Shown piece by piece: positions 45,099-58,900 of a stretch of DNA of 64,000 nucleotides. Position numbers and translations under genes: made by a program. Source of the DNA: Cryptomeria japonica. Its lineage: Eukaryota > Streptophyta > Pinopsida > Cupressales > Cupressaceae. The stretch spans positions 769,434,153-769,498,152 of the forward strand of contig NC_081414.1 of NCBI RefSeq assembly GCF_030272615.1, given 5' to 3'. The notes under the pieces are model-generated. The model ran no database searches and had not been told where the DNA came from. It worked only from the letters and a program-made list of their open reading frames with translations. Each line of letters opens with the position of its first letter. The stretch's first letter is position 1.

Positions 45099-45762
45099 TT
45101 GATAAACCATGTTATCTATGTTTGTTCCTTTCTCCACCTCTCTCTCCTAAACCTATCACACCGCCTATTTGTTTCTTCCTCCCTCTCTTTTGTCCATATT
45201 TATACATCTCTCTCTAGACCTATATCACTAACTATCAATGAATACCTCATTAAATCTCTCAAGCTCTATAAGGTGCTTATATTTCTACCTCTTCATAATT
45301 TCCTCCTCTATGTCACTCTCTCTTCCCTAAGATCTAGACTACTCTCTTTGCATTTCATTCTCATCTCTAGCAACAAAATTCAAAGGGGACAAGGAGAGGT
45401 GTAGGGAAGTATCAAAACAAGGAGAGGGGGAGAGAGGTGAGAAGGAAAGATTAATTAGGTGGAAGAGAGAGTGTGAGAGAGAGAGAGCTATAAGTAATTA
45501 GGTGGAAGATGAAGAGAGAGAGGGAGGGCGTGATTGGGGTGAAGAGAGAATGAGAGGGAGAGTTTGAGATTATTAGGGGGTAGGAGGAGAGGAGGAGAGG
45601 GGAAAGTATCAACAAAGAGAGAAGAGAGATGGGAACAGAGGTGAAGAGAGAGATAGAGAGTAATTAGGGGGTGGGTAGAGGGGGAGAGGGAAGTATCTAT
45701 AAACCCATAGGAGGAGAGAGGTGATAGAGGGTAATTGAGGAAAAGAAATAATGTGAGAGAGA
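45099..45762. repeat. Pyrimidine-rich then purine-rich low-complexity tracts, left of the satellite
   Basis: 45110-45345 is CT-rich on the plus strand. 45390-45762 is GA-rich, with a repeated AATTAGGTGGAAGAGAGAG phrase. Frames here are compositional. Confidence 0.8.
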
Positions 45763-48700
45763 ATATGGTGTCCTAAAGGGTCATATGGTGTCTCATGAAC
45801 CTTTAGGACACCATATGACACCTTAGGACACCATATGATGTTGTTATAAGTCATATGGTATCCTAAGGGGTCATATGGTGTTCTATGAGCCTTTAGGACA
45901 CCATATGGTGTCATTACAAGTCGTATGGTGTGTTAAGGGGTCATATGGTATCCTATGACCCCTTAGGACACCATATGACCCCTTAGGTATTGTTAGGGGT
46001 CATATTGTGTCCGAACGGGTCATATGGTGCCATTGGGGGTTGTATGGTGTGCTAAGGGGTCATATTGTGTCCTAAGGGGTCACAAGACATCGTATGACCC
46101 CTTAGACACCATATGATCCATTAGGTTTTGTTAGGGCTCATACTATGTCCTAAGGGGTCATATGGTGTCCCATGACCCTTTAGGACACCATATGATCCCT
46201 TAGGACATCTTATGGTGCTGTTATGGGTCTTATGGTGTCCTAAGGGGTCATATGGTGTCCTAAAACCCCTTAGGACACCATATGACCCCTTAGGACATTA
46301 TATGACCCCTTAGGATACCATACGATACCTTGGGACACCATATGGTATTGCAAGAAGTCGTATGGTGTCCTATGAACCCTTACGACAATATATGACCCAT
46401 TAGGTGTCATCAGGGGTCTTATTGTGTCCTAATGGGTCATATGGTGTCGTATGACTCCTTAGGACACCATATGCTTGGAGACAATATGGTGCTATGGGTT
46501 GTATGGTGTCCTATGACACCTTAGGACATCATATGACCCCTTAGTATACCATTTAGTGTTGTTATGTGTCATATGGTGTCCTGTGACCCCTTAAGTGTCA
46601 TTAGGGTTATTTTATGTCCTAAGGGGTCGTATTGTGTCCTAAGGGGTCATACGGTGTTCTATGACCCCTTAGGACACTATATGATGTCATTAGTGGTCAT
46701 ATTATGTCCTAAGGGGTCATATTGTGTCTTATGACCCCTTAGGACACCACATGGTGTTGTTATGGGTCGTATGGTCTTCTAAGGGGTCGTATGGTGTTCT
46801 ATGACCCCTTAGGAAACCAATTTTATGTTGTTATGGGTCGTATGGTCTCCTAAGGGGTCTATGACCCCTTCAGACACCATATGGTGTCATTAAGGGTGGT
46901 ATGGTGTGCTAACAGGTCATATGGTGTCCTATGACCATTTATAACACCATATGACCCCTTAGGTATCGTTAGGTGTCATTTTGTGTTGTTAGGGGTCATA
47001 TGATGTCCTATGACCCCTTAGGACACAATATGACCCCTTAGGTGTTGTTAGGGGTCATATTGTGTCCTAACGGGTCATATAGTGTCCTATGACCCCTTAG
47101 GACACCATATGGTGTCGTTTGGGATTGTATGGTGTGCTAAGGGGTCATATTGTGTCCTAAATATTCCTATGACATCATATAACCTCTCATGACACCATAT
47201 GACCCCTTAGGACACCATATCATGTCGTTATGAGTCTTCTTATATTCTAAGGGGTTATATGGTGTTCTAAGGGGTCATATGGTTTTATATGACCCCTTAG
47301 GATACCATATGACACCTAAGGACACCATATGGTGTCGTAAAGGGTCGTATGCTGTTCTAAGGGGTTATATGGTGTTCTATGGGGTCATATGGTTTTGTAT
47401 GACCCCTTAGGATACTATATAACATTGTTAGGGGTCATATTATGTCCTAAGGGGTCATATGGTGCTATATGACCCCTTAGGACACCATATGATCCTTGAG
47501 GACACCATATGGTGTCGTTAGGGGTTGTATGGAGTGCTAAGGGGTCATATGGTGTCCTATGACCCCATAGCACACAATATGACCCCTTAGTACACCATAA
47601 AGTGTCCTTAGGGGTCATATGGTGTCCTATGACCCCTTAGGAAATAATATGACCCCTTAGGTGTTGTTAGGGGTCATATTATGTCCTAACGGGTTATATG
47701 GTGTCCTACAACCCCTTAGGACACCATATGGTGTCATTAGGGGTTGTATGGTGTGCTAAAGGGTCATATTTTATTCTAAAGATTCCTAGGACATCATATA
47801 ACACCTTAGGACACCATATGACACCTTAGGTATCATTAGGAGTCATATTGTGTCCTAAGGAGTCATATGGTGTCTGATGACACCATATGACCCCTTAGGA
47901 CACCATATCGTGTGGTTATGGGTCTTCTTGTGTTCTAAGGGGTCATATGGTGTTATATGACCCAACAGGATACCATATGACCCCTTAGGAAACCATATGG
48001 TGTCATAAAGGGTGGTATGGTGTCACAAAGGGTCGTAAGGTGTCCTAAGGGGTCATATGGTGTCCTATGACCCCTTAGGACACTATATGACATTGTTAGG
48101 GGTCATATTATGTCCTAAGGGGTAATATTATGTCTTATGACCCCTTAAGACACCACATGGTGTCGTTATGGGTTGTATGGTGTTCTAAAAGGTCATACGA
48201 TGTTCTATTACCCTCTAAGACACCATATTATGTTGTTATGGGTTGTATAGTCCTCTATGGGGTCATATGGTGTCCTATGACCCCTTAGGACACCATACAG
48301 TGTCATTATGTATTGAATGGTGTCCTAAGGGGTCATATGGTGTTCAATGACCCCTTAGAACACCATATGACTCCTTAGGACACCATATGTTGTCAATAGG
48401 GGTCATATGGTGTGCTAAGGGGTCAAATGGTGTCCTATGACCTCTTAAGACACCACATGGTGTCGTTATGGGTCATATTGTGTTCTATGACCCTCTAAGA
48501 CACCATATTATGTTGTTATGGGTTGTATGGTCCTCTAAGGGGTCATATGGTGTCCTATGACCCCTTAGGACACCATATAGTGTCATTATGCATCGTATGG
48601 TGTCTTAAGGGGTCGTATGGTGTCTTAAGGGGTCATATGGTGTTCTATGACCCCTTAGGACACCATATGACTCCTTAGGACACCATATGGTGTCATTAGG

Positions 48701-51700
48701 GGTCATATGGTGTGCTAAGGGATCAAATGTTGTCATATGACCCCTTAAGACACCATATGGTGTCGTTGTGCGTCATATGGTGTTCTATGACCCTCTAAGA
48801 CACCATATTACACTACTATGGGTTGTATGGTCCTCTAAGGGGTCATTTCGTGTCCTATGACCCCTTAGGACACCATATAGTGTCATTATGCATCGTATGG
48901 TGTCCTAAGGGGTCATATGGTGTTCTATGTCACCTTAGGAGACCATATGACTCCTTAGGACACCATATGGTGTCATTAGGGGTCATATAGTGTGATAAGG
49001 GGTCAAATGGTGTCTTATGACCCCTTAGGTATCATTAGATGTCATTTTGTGTTGTTAGGGGTCATATGGTGTCCTATGACCCCTTAGGACACAATATGAC
49101 CCCTTAAGACACCATATAGTGTTGTTAGGGGTCATATGGTGGCCTATGACCCCTTACGACACAATATGACCCCTTAGGTGTTGTTAGGGGTCATATTATG
49201 TCCTAACAGGTTATATGGTGTCCTACAACCCCCTAGGACACCATATGGTGTCGTTAGGGGTTGTATAGTGTGCTAAAGGGTCATATTTTGTTCTAAAGGT
49301 TCCTAGGACATCATATAACCCATTAGGACACCATATGACCCCTTAGGTATCGTTAGGGGTCATATTGTGTCCTAAGGAGTCATATGGTGTTTAATGACAC
49401 CATATGACCCCTCAGGACACCATATCATGTGGTTATGGGTCTTCTTGCATTCTAAGGGGTCATATGGTGTTATATGACCCATTAGGATACCATATGACCC
49501 CTTATGAGACCATATGGTGTCGTAAAGAGTGGTATGGTGTTGCAATGGGTCGTATGGTGTCTTAAGGGGTCATATGGTGTCCTATGACCCCTTAGGACAC
49601 TATATGACATTGTTAGGGGTCATATTATGTCCTAAGGGGTAATATTATGTCTTAAGACCCCTTAAAACACCACATGGTGTCGTTATGGGTCGTATGGTGT
49701 TCTAAAAGGTCATATGGTGTTATATTACCCTCTAAGACACCATATTATGTTGTTATGGGTTGTATAGTCCTCTATGGGGTCATATGGTGTCCTATGACCC
49801 CTTAGGACACCATATAGTGTCATTATGTATCGAATGGTGTCCTAATGGGTCATATGGTGTTCAATGACCCCTTAGGACACCATATGACTTCTTAGGACAC
49901 CATATGGTGTCATTAGGGGTCATATGGTGTCTTATGACCCCTTAAGACACCACATGGTGTTGTTATGGGTCGTATGGTGTTCTAAGGGGTCATATGGTGT
50001 TCTATGACCCTCTAAGACACCATATTATGTTGTTATGGGTTGTATGGTCCTCTAAGGGGTCATATGGTGTCCTATGACCCCTTAGGACACTATATAGTGT
50101 CATTATGCATCATATGTGTCCTAAGGGGTCATATGGTGTTCTATGACCCCTTAGGACACCACATGACTCCTTAGGACACCATATGGTGTCATTAGGGGTC
50201 ATATGGTGTGCTAAGGGATCAAATGGTCTCTTATGACCCCTTAAGACACCATATGGTGTCATTATGGGTCGTATGGTGTTCTAATGTATCATATGGTGTT
50301 CTATGACCCTCTAAGACACCATATTATGCTATTATGGGTTTTATGGTCCTCTAAGGGGTCATATGGTGTCCTATGACCCCTTAGGACACCATATAGTGTC
50401 ATTATGCATCGTATGGTGTTCTAAGGGGTCATATGGTGTTCTATGACCCCTTAGGAGACCATATGACTTCTTAGGACACCATATGGTGTCATTAGGGGTC
50501 ATATAGTGTGCTAAGGGGTCAAATGGTGTCCTATGACCCCTTAGAACACCATATGACCCCTTAGGTATCGTTAGGGGTCATATGGTGTCCAGTGACCCCT
50601 TAGGACACAATATGACCCCTTAAGACACCATATAGTGTCATTAGGTGTCATATGGTGTCCTATGACCCCTTAGGTGTTGTTAGGGGTCATATTATGTCCT
50701 AACAAGTTATATGGTGTCCTACAACTCCTTAGGACACCATATGGTGTCGTTAGGGGTTGTATGGTGTGCTAAAGGGTCATATTTTGTTCTAAAGGTTCCT
50801 AGGACATCATATAACCCCTTAGGAAACCATATGACCCCTTAAGTATCGTTAGGTGTCATATTATGTCCTAAGGAGTCATATGGTGTCTGATGGCACCGTA
50901 TGACCCCTTAGGACACCATATCGTGTGGTTATGGGTCTTCTTGCATTCTAAGGGGTCATATGGTGTTATATGACCCATTAAGATACCATATGACCCCTTA
51001 TGAAACCATATGGTGTCGTAAAGGGTGGTATGGTGTTGCAAGGGGTCGTATGGTGTCTTAAGGGGTCATATGGTGTCCTATGACCCCTTAGGACACTATA
51101 TGACATTGTTAGGGGTCATATTATGTCCTAAGGGGTAATATTATGTCTTATGACCCCTTAAGACACCACATGGTGTCGTTATGGGTCGTATGGTGTTCTA
51201 AAAGGTCATATGGTGTTCTATTACCCTCTAAGACATCATATTATGTTGTTATGGGTTGTATAGTCCTCTAAGGGGTCATATAGTGTCATTATGTATCGAA
51301 TGGTGTCATATGGTGTTCAATGACCATTTAGGACACCATATGGTGTCATATGGTGTGCTAAGGGGTCAAATGGTGTCCTATGACCCCTTAAGACACCACA
51401 TGGTGTCGTTATGGGTCGTATGTTGTTCTAAGGGGTCATATGATGTTCTATGACCCTCTAAGACACCATATTATGTTTTTATGGGTTGTATGGTCCTCTA
51501 AGGGGTCATATGGTGTCCTATGACCCCTTAGGACACCATATAGTGTCATTATGCATCGTATGGTGCCCTAAGGGGTCATATGGTATTCTATGACCCCTTA
51601 GGACACCACATGACTCCTTAGGACACCATATGGTGTCACTAGGGGTCATATGGTGTGCTAAGGGGTCAAATGGTCTCCTATGACCCCTTAAAACACCACA

Positions 51701-54185
51701 TGGTGTCGTTATGGGTGATATGGTGTTCTAAGGTCTCATATGGTGTTCTATGACCCTCTAAGACACCATATTATGTTATTATGGGTTGTATGGTCCTCTA
51801 AGGGGTCATATGGTGTTATTATGGGTTGTATGGTCCTCTAAGGGGTCATATAGTGTCATTATGCATTGTATGGTGTCCTAAGGGGTCATATGGTATTCTA
51901 TGACCCCTTAGGACACCATATGACTCCTTACGACACCATATGGTGTCATTAGGGGTCATATGGTGTGCTAAGGGGTCAAATGGTGTCCTATGACCCATTA
52001 GAACACCATATGACCCCTTAGGTATCGTTAGGTGTCATTTTGTGTTGTTGAGGGTCATATGGTTTCCTATGACCCCTTAGGACACATTATGACCCCTTAA
52101 GACACCATATAGTGTCGTTAGGGGTCATATGGTGTCCTATGACCCCTTAGGTGTTGTTAGGGGTCATATTGTGTCCTAACAGGTCATATGGTGTCCTACG
52201 ACCCCTTAGGACACCATATGACCCCTTTGGTATTGTTAGGGGTCATATTGTGTCCTAAGGGGTCATATGGTGTCTCCTGACACCATATGACCCCTTAGGA
52301 AACCATATCATGTTGTTATGGGTCTTCTTGTGTTATAAGGGGTCATATTGTGTTATATGACCCCTTAGGATATGATATGACCCCTTAGGTGTTGTTAGGG
52401 GTCATATTGTGTCCTAACAGGTTATATGGTGCCTGACGACCCCTTAAGACACCATATGGTGTCATTAGGGGTTGAATGGTATGCTAAGGGGTCATATTAT
52501 GTACTAAAGGTTCCTAGGACATCATATAACCCCTTAGGACACCATATGACCCCTTAGGTATCATTAGGGGTCATATTGTTTCCTAAGGGGTCATACGGTG
52601 TCTCATGACACCATATGACCCCTTAGGACACCATATCATGTCGTTATGCATCTTCTTGTGTTCTAAAGGGTCATATGGTGTTATATGACCCCTTAGGATA
52701 CCATATGACCCCTTAGGATACCATATGACCCCTTAGGATACCATATGACCCCTTAGGACACCATATGGTGTCGTAAAGGGTGGTATGATGTCGTATGGTG
52801 TCCTAAGGGGTCATATGGTGTCCTATGACCCATTGGGACACTATATGATGTCGTTAGGGGTCATATTATTTCCTAAGGGGTAATATTGTGTCTTATGGCC
52901 CCTTCAGACACTACATGGCATTGTTATGGGTCCTATGGTGTTGTATGACCCTCTAGGACACCATATTATGGTGTTATGGGTCATATGGTCTCCTAAGGGG
53001 TCATATGGTGTCCTATGACCCCTTAGGACACCATATAGTATCAGTATGCATCGTATGGTGTCCTAAGGGGTCATATGGTGTTCTATGACCCCTTAGGACA
53101 CCATATGCTATCATTAGGGGTTGTATGGTGTGCTAAGGGCTCATATGGTGTCCTATGACCCCTTAGAACACCATATGACCCCTTAGGTATCGTTAGGTGT
53201 CATTTTGTGTTGTTATAGGTCATATGGTCTCCTATGAACCCTTAGGATACAATATGACCCCTTAAGACACCATATAGTGTTGTTAGGGGTCATATGGTGT
53301 CCTATGACCCCTTAGGACACACTATGACCCCTTAGGTGTTGTTAGGGGTCATATTGTGTCGTAACGGGTCATATGGTGTCCTACGACCCCTTAGGACACC
53401 ATATGGTGTCATTAGGGGTTGTATGATGTGCTAAGGGGTCATATTATGTCCTAAAGGTTCCTAGGACATCATATAACCCCTTAGGTATCGTTAGGGGTCA
53501 TATTGTGTCCTAAGGGGTCATATGGTGTCTCCTGACACCATATGACCCCTAAGGATACCATATCGTGTCGTTATGGGTCTTCTTGTGTTATAAGGGGTCA
53601 TATGGTGTTATATGACCCCTTAGGACACCATATGGTGTCGTAAGAGATCGTATGGTATTATAAGGGGTCATATGGTGTCTTATGACCCCTTATGAAACTA
53701 TATGACCCCAGATCGTATGGTATTATAAGGGGTCATATGGTGTCTTATGACCCCTTAGGTGTCATCATGGGTCATATTGTGTCCTAATTGGTCATATGAC
53801 ATTCTTTGACCCCTTAAGACACTATATGACCCCTTGGGACACTATATGGTGCTATGGGTCGTATGGTGTCCTAAGGGGTCATATGGTGTCCTATGACCCC
53901 TTAAGACACAATATGACCCTTTAGGACGCCACATTGTGTCATTAGGGGTTGTATGGTGTCCTAAGGGGTCATTTGGTGTCTTATGACTCCTTAGGACACC
54001 ATATGGTGTCATTAGGGGTCTTATTGTGTCTTAAGGGGTCATATGGTGTTTTATGACCCCTTATGACACCATATGACCCCTTAGGAGACCATATGGTGTC
54101 ATTAGGGGTCATATTGTGTCCTAAGGGGTCATATTATGTTCTATGACCCCTTAGGACATGATATAACCCCTTAGGAGACCATATA
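45763..54185. repeat. Palindromic satellite array (about 8.4 kb)
   Basis: Built from a 20-bp module TAAGGGGTCATATGGTGTCC and its reverse complement GGACACCATATGACCCCTTA, whole or truncated, alternating irregularly. A clean direct run of about four copies lies at 52687-52765. Opposed copies create hairpins such as GGGGTCATA-loop-TATGACCCC throughout. A higher-order period of about 1.5 kb is visible: TCTTCTTG blocks near 47930, 49440 and 50935, and GTTATGGGTTGTATAGTCCTC near 48235, 49745 and 51245. Sub-blocks are about 290 bp. No coding content. Confidence 0.95.
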
Positions 54186-55345
54186 TACTAATTTTCAAAT
54201 AAGGAGAGATATAAAGGTGAAGAGAGATGAGGAACTAAAGAGAGGGAAAAGAACTAAAGGATAAGGACATAAATAGAGATATAGATATTAAGGAGTATGA
54301 AGTGAGAGGGAGAAAAACTAAAGGACAAGGATGGATAGAAAGAGGTAGACATATCTAGATACTGAAAAGGAGAGAAGAAGATAGAGATAAAAGATGAAGA
54401 TAAAGGGAGAGGGAGGTGAATAGATATAGAGAAAGAGAGAGGTAAAGACAAAGATAAATATATGAAGAGATGGAGAAAAATGGACAAAGAGGGATAAAGA
54501 GAGAGATAAAAAAAGGAAGAGATAGAGAGATATAAAGGAAGAGAAATATCGATAGATAGAGATATATAGATAGTGCAAGAGAGTGAGAAAGACAGATAGA
54601 GATTATAGATAGGGATAGATAGAGAGGGAGAGAGAAAAAGAGGAAGATATAGAGATATATAAAGGCACTATAGAGAAGGATGTTGGGAGAGAGCAAAAGA
54701 TATATAAATATCAAGTAAATAAAGTGATAAAAGTAGAGAAAGGGAAAGATACTTCAAGAAGGCGATAGAGGAAGAGATAGAGAAGTAGATTAATCATGTA
54801 TAGAGGACTATATATAAAGATAGAGGAACATATAAAAAGAGATATTGATAGGGAAAGAGATGGAGATGTGAAGATAGATATACAGATAGATATGGATATA
54901 ATATGATAGAGAGAGTAAGATAAATGGAGGGAGAGATGGAGTGAATAAGTGAGATTTAGAGATAATGAAATATAAATATACATGAAGATAGATCTATAGG
55001 ATATAGAGAGAGAGGGGACAAGATAGGGAGAGAAAGGAGGTGATAGAGACAACTAATATATAAGTATAGGTAGGATAAGGTAAAGGAGGGAGATAAATAG
55101 AGAGAAGAGAGATTATTAGAGAGAAATATAGAAATAAGGAGTGACAATGATGGAGTGGGAGAGGAAGAGATATGAACAGAAAGATGGAGATATATGTAGA
55201 GATGCATGTAACTTGGGAATTTATTTATCTACATGGAATGAGAAAATAAGTGACATAAGTAGAGAACAAAGAGATATATAAAATATATTATATAAGTATA
55301 GATAGACAAGTGATAGATAAAGGAGGTGATAGGAAAAAAAAATGA
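54186..55345. repeat. Purine-rich low-complexity tract, right of the satellite
   Basis: About 1.15 kb of GA/ATA-rich sequence with GATAGAGATA-type phrases. Its reverse strand gives Ser/Leu/Tyr-rich frames that are compositional artefacts. Confidence 0.9.
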
Positions 55346-55369
55346 GACTTTGTATGCAAAATTTGTGAG

Positions 55370-55808
55370 TATTTAAAGTTTTAAAATTGAAGGACTAACT
55401 TTAAATTATTATAATTAATTTTTGGTCTATAACATCATCAAACTACCTCATTCATTTGATAGGTCTATGAATTACCTTTCCAATGCCTGTAAAAAATCAA
55501 AATTTCGATAAGAAACGCAAAAGTTATGGCCATTTTACTAAACTATATTTTTTATGTTGATAAAATCGGATATCTGATTTGAAAAGTATGATATCACACT
55601 AGTGACATCACAATGGTGACATCACAATAGTGACATCACAAATCAGATATCCGATATATCCGATTTGGTTTGGTATTACCAAACCAAATTCAAATTCCGC
55701 CCGACCCAAACAAAAAGTCAAAGCGGATTTTGGCATGATTGGAAAGGTTGAAAGCGCATTTTTTTCTCTATTGCCACTTTTTGGCCCCCCTTGATCTTGC
55801 ACATACCC
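55370..55808. repeat. Right inverted-repeat arm of G
   Basis: Inverted counterpart of parts of 43867-45060. Includes three tandem units of GTGACATCACAATRG (about 55600-55640) and AATCAGATATCCGAT palindromic phrases. Confidence 0.7.
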
Positions 55809-55984
55809 ATCTGGCACAAGATTTTACAGTCATTCAGAGTGAAGGTCAGAGTGGTAAAACAAGCTTTTGGAGAAGTGTGTTGTGTTCGACATCAGTGTAC
55901 CCTAGTTCAAAATCGGCGAACCCTAGTTTAGAATAATAAGGTATTTTTCATCAAATCACTCTCATCATTTGGAATTATCTTGAT

Positions 55985-58900
55985 ATGGCTTCTACATCTA
56001 AAATCCCTTCTATTACTACTATGCCTAAGGAATCATCTAAGTTTCTTAGGAGGAAGGTGAAGTATAATGCCCTATCTCAAATTCCCATCGAAGTCATTGT
56101 CGAAGGGGATGTTTCAGGATATATTGATTGCAAACTAGAAGACCTAGGGTCTCTAGTGATTCACTCCTAGTTGTGTCTGTTATGTGGAAATGATAAGAAG
56201 ATTAAACCCGAGTACAACGTAATCGAGAAGAAGAAACTTCACCATGCAGTATATTTTCTCAAGGAATCTACAAAAGAACACATTAGGATTATTCTAAGTA
56301 GGGTTCATGGTGATAAGATGTACCTTGATCGAACCCATGATATTACACTGGAGGTAATTCATGCTGTGACCGGTTTCTACAATGTTGGGGAAGTCCCTGT
56401 TCTTCACAAGATCACCAAAACCAAAGTGAGAGAGCTCACTGATTCTGTGAGCGACCAGCGGGAAATGACTGTAAACACCATAAAATATGACTCGATGAAA
56501 TATGTGTGCATGGTAATTGGGTATAGAATATTCTATGCTAGCAGAATGAATTTTGTTCCTACAACTGCGGTGCATGCTGCTTATAGGATGATCAAGGAGA
56601 ATGCAGAATGTGACTTATGTACCTACATGCAGAAGCAACTCATGGAGAACCTGAAGTCCATCAAAGTGGACAAAACTATGAGGTTTAAGTTTGGTCAACT
56701 GCTTGTCGGTTTGTTTTACTATTTTCAAGGATATTTTCCAGGAGTTGGTGGCATTCAATGGTCGAGTGACCTACCGGTTTCCAAACAAATAAAGGAGAGT
56801 CTACAAGTAGTGGGAACTGCGTATCCGGAGACTCTGAACAGGTATTTTGATGAGTTCGGACTAAAGATGAATTGGAGAATGAGAATATCAGGTGATCTAG
56901 TTAAAAAATATGAAGATGATATCTGTTTCACAATCAAGATAGATCATTGCATAATGCAAGTGGTCGAGCCCAGAGAAGATGAAGTTGAGCCTATGGGCTA
57001 TGAAGTGGTAAATGATATACTCATAGGGTATGCCTCTACCCTACTTGCTTCACCACTAGATCCAAAGAAGAAGAGAATTGGTACTTGCTCCGAGAGGATC
57101 AAATCTATTGAAGTGCCAAAGTAGAAAAAGAGTAAAGCAGTGCCATCAGCATCAGCACCAGTTACATCTGCTACCAGTCCAAGAGCAACCAAGAGGTCAC
57201 TAGCCAAAAAGAAACCAAAGGCTATTCCGCCAAAGGTATTCGAAAGGAAGAGAAAAACCAGGAATAATTCACCGGATTCATAAGACATTGAACCAAAGGT
57301 AGAAATGAAGACGACAAGGTAATCAAGCAAGAAGACAAAGTCCACCGGTAATGTACCAACAACCTCTGCACCGGTAAATATGCATGTTGCTTCTTACCAG
57401 CCTATGATACATTTTCAAAGAATTATGAAGAATGTTAAAAGGAAAGTACTTGACGATCTAAAGGATTATTTTGATGATCTTAGTGATAGTGAAAAGGAAG
57501 AAGTAGAGCTAGAGGTCATTAAATATTTGTGTGATAATGATCGGTCTCCAATTGACATTGAAAAGGAGAAAGAAATTAGGGAAGAAATTTTTTCTCAATA
57601 TTTTTCTGATGCGTCTAATTAAGAATTGTTTGAGATTCTTAATCGGTACAAAGGCATCTTTTCCATGTGAAAAAGAAGACTTTAGCTACTCGGTCGCAAA
57701 ACCTCTGAAGTGGAAAAAGACACCCATTTGTAGGGTAAAGCAGCTATCAAAATGCAGAAAGTATCTGAAGCTAATCGATTGGCTGAGCAAGAGCCTGGCC
57801 TATCCACAGCCAAACCAGATGAAATCTTTGACAGCCTGGATGAAATAATAGTAGATCAAAATGAACCCATTGATGTTGAGGAAACCACTCCAGAGAAGGA
57901 GAAAGCTGAAAAGGATGAGAAAGCGGCAAAAGAGAAATAGGAAAAAGAGAAACTAGAAAAAGAAAAAGTAGAGAAAAAGAAACTAGAAAAAGAGAAAGCA
58001 AAGAAAGAGAAACTGGTGAAAGAGAAAGTGGAGAAAGAAAGACAAGAGAAAGAGAGAGAAGAGAAGGAAGAAGAGAAGAAGAAGGAAGAGGAGAAGAAGA
58101 AAAAAGAAGATGAGAAGAAGAAGGAGGAAGAGGACAAGAAGAAGGAAGATGAGAAGGAGAAGGAAGAAGAGGAGAAGAGGGAAAAAGAGCGGAAGAAAGA
58201 AGAAGAGAAGAAGAGAGTGGAAGAGGAGAAAGAGAAGGCCGCAAAGGTAGCCCAGGAAAAAGAAGAAGAGAAGAAGAAAATAAAAGAGGAGATCAAGGCA
58301 AAGGAAGGAGGATAGACTCCTAAGGAAACCAGAGATCAAGCCAAGCAAGTTGATCCCACCAATTCCACTGATTTGACTCTTGCCTGTCTTACTCAATCAG
58401 TTGATGAAAGTGAGCTACTAAGGAGCATTCATCTAGCTTAATTTAGATTGGAAGAACTAAGAAAAAAGAAAGAACAAGATGTCATTCAATTTGTTGTTGA
58501 CACTCTTTCCAATCTAATTCCCAAAACTAACCTTCCCAGTATCGATTCCTCGCTGGCCAAGTTAAAACTTCTTTGCACAGTAGTAGATGATCAAGTGCAA
58601 TATTTAGAAGATGTTGCCCAGGTTTCTATAGAAAAGAAGCATGAAAAAGCTATAAAAGCTTCCTTAGTAAAGAAAATAAGCTATGGGTGAAGGCAACCTA
58701 CTCTTGAGCGAAATCTGGCAACCTCACGTATTTTGTGAAGATTCTCTAAAACAAAAGAGTCAACTCCAATCGGAGTTAAAGAAGTATATCGGAAACTTCA
58801 AATTGCCATATGATTTGTTCACAGTGTATGGATGGATTGTTCACACTCACCAACGTCAGATTGCAAAGATTGAATCAGAGATTTGCAAGCGGACTCAAGA

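Larger units (their letters stand above)
43867..55808. mobile_element. Insertion G: 11.9-kb inverted-repeat-ended element filled with palindromic satellite
   Basis: The two ends are inverted copies: GGGTATGTGCAGGATCATGG at the left and, on the opposite strand, GGGTATGTGCAAGATCAAGG at the right (18 of 20). Farther in, 44805-44875 and 55471-55539 are also inverted copies at high identity, and AATCGGATATC motifs recur in both arms. In order the interior has a left arm (to about 45060), a pyrimidine-rich tract, a purine-rich tract, the satellite array, a second purine-rich tract and the right arm. No transposase is recognisable. Length and long imperfect terminal repeats suggest a non-autonomous MULE-like or foldback element. 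No target duplication is certain: AAGATATTT before the left end resembles AAGATTTTA ten bases beyond the right end. Confidence 0.72.

Noticed and set aside
45609-53000. Frames in the satellite (for example 45609-45914, 47415-47618, 51256-51453)
   Set aside because: Products repeat the satellite period (YDPLGHHM-type phrases). Pure by-products of the repeat.
45763-54185. CRISPR-like array
   Set aside because: No constant repeat-spacer alternation. Modules occur in both orientations in a plant context.
54254-55207. Ser/Leu/Tyr-rich minus-strand frames
   Set aside because: Complement of a GA-rich tract. No codon structure beyond composition.
43858-55827. Nine-base target duplication for G (AAGATATTT and AAGATTTTA)
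   Set aside because: Only seven of nine match, and the right copy lies ten bases beyond the inverted-repeat end, so it is not accepted as a TSD.
57771-58396. Ser/Leu/Phe-rich minus-strand frames
   Set aside because: Shadows of the Glu/Lys helix of ORF2.
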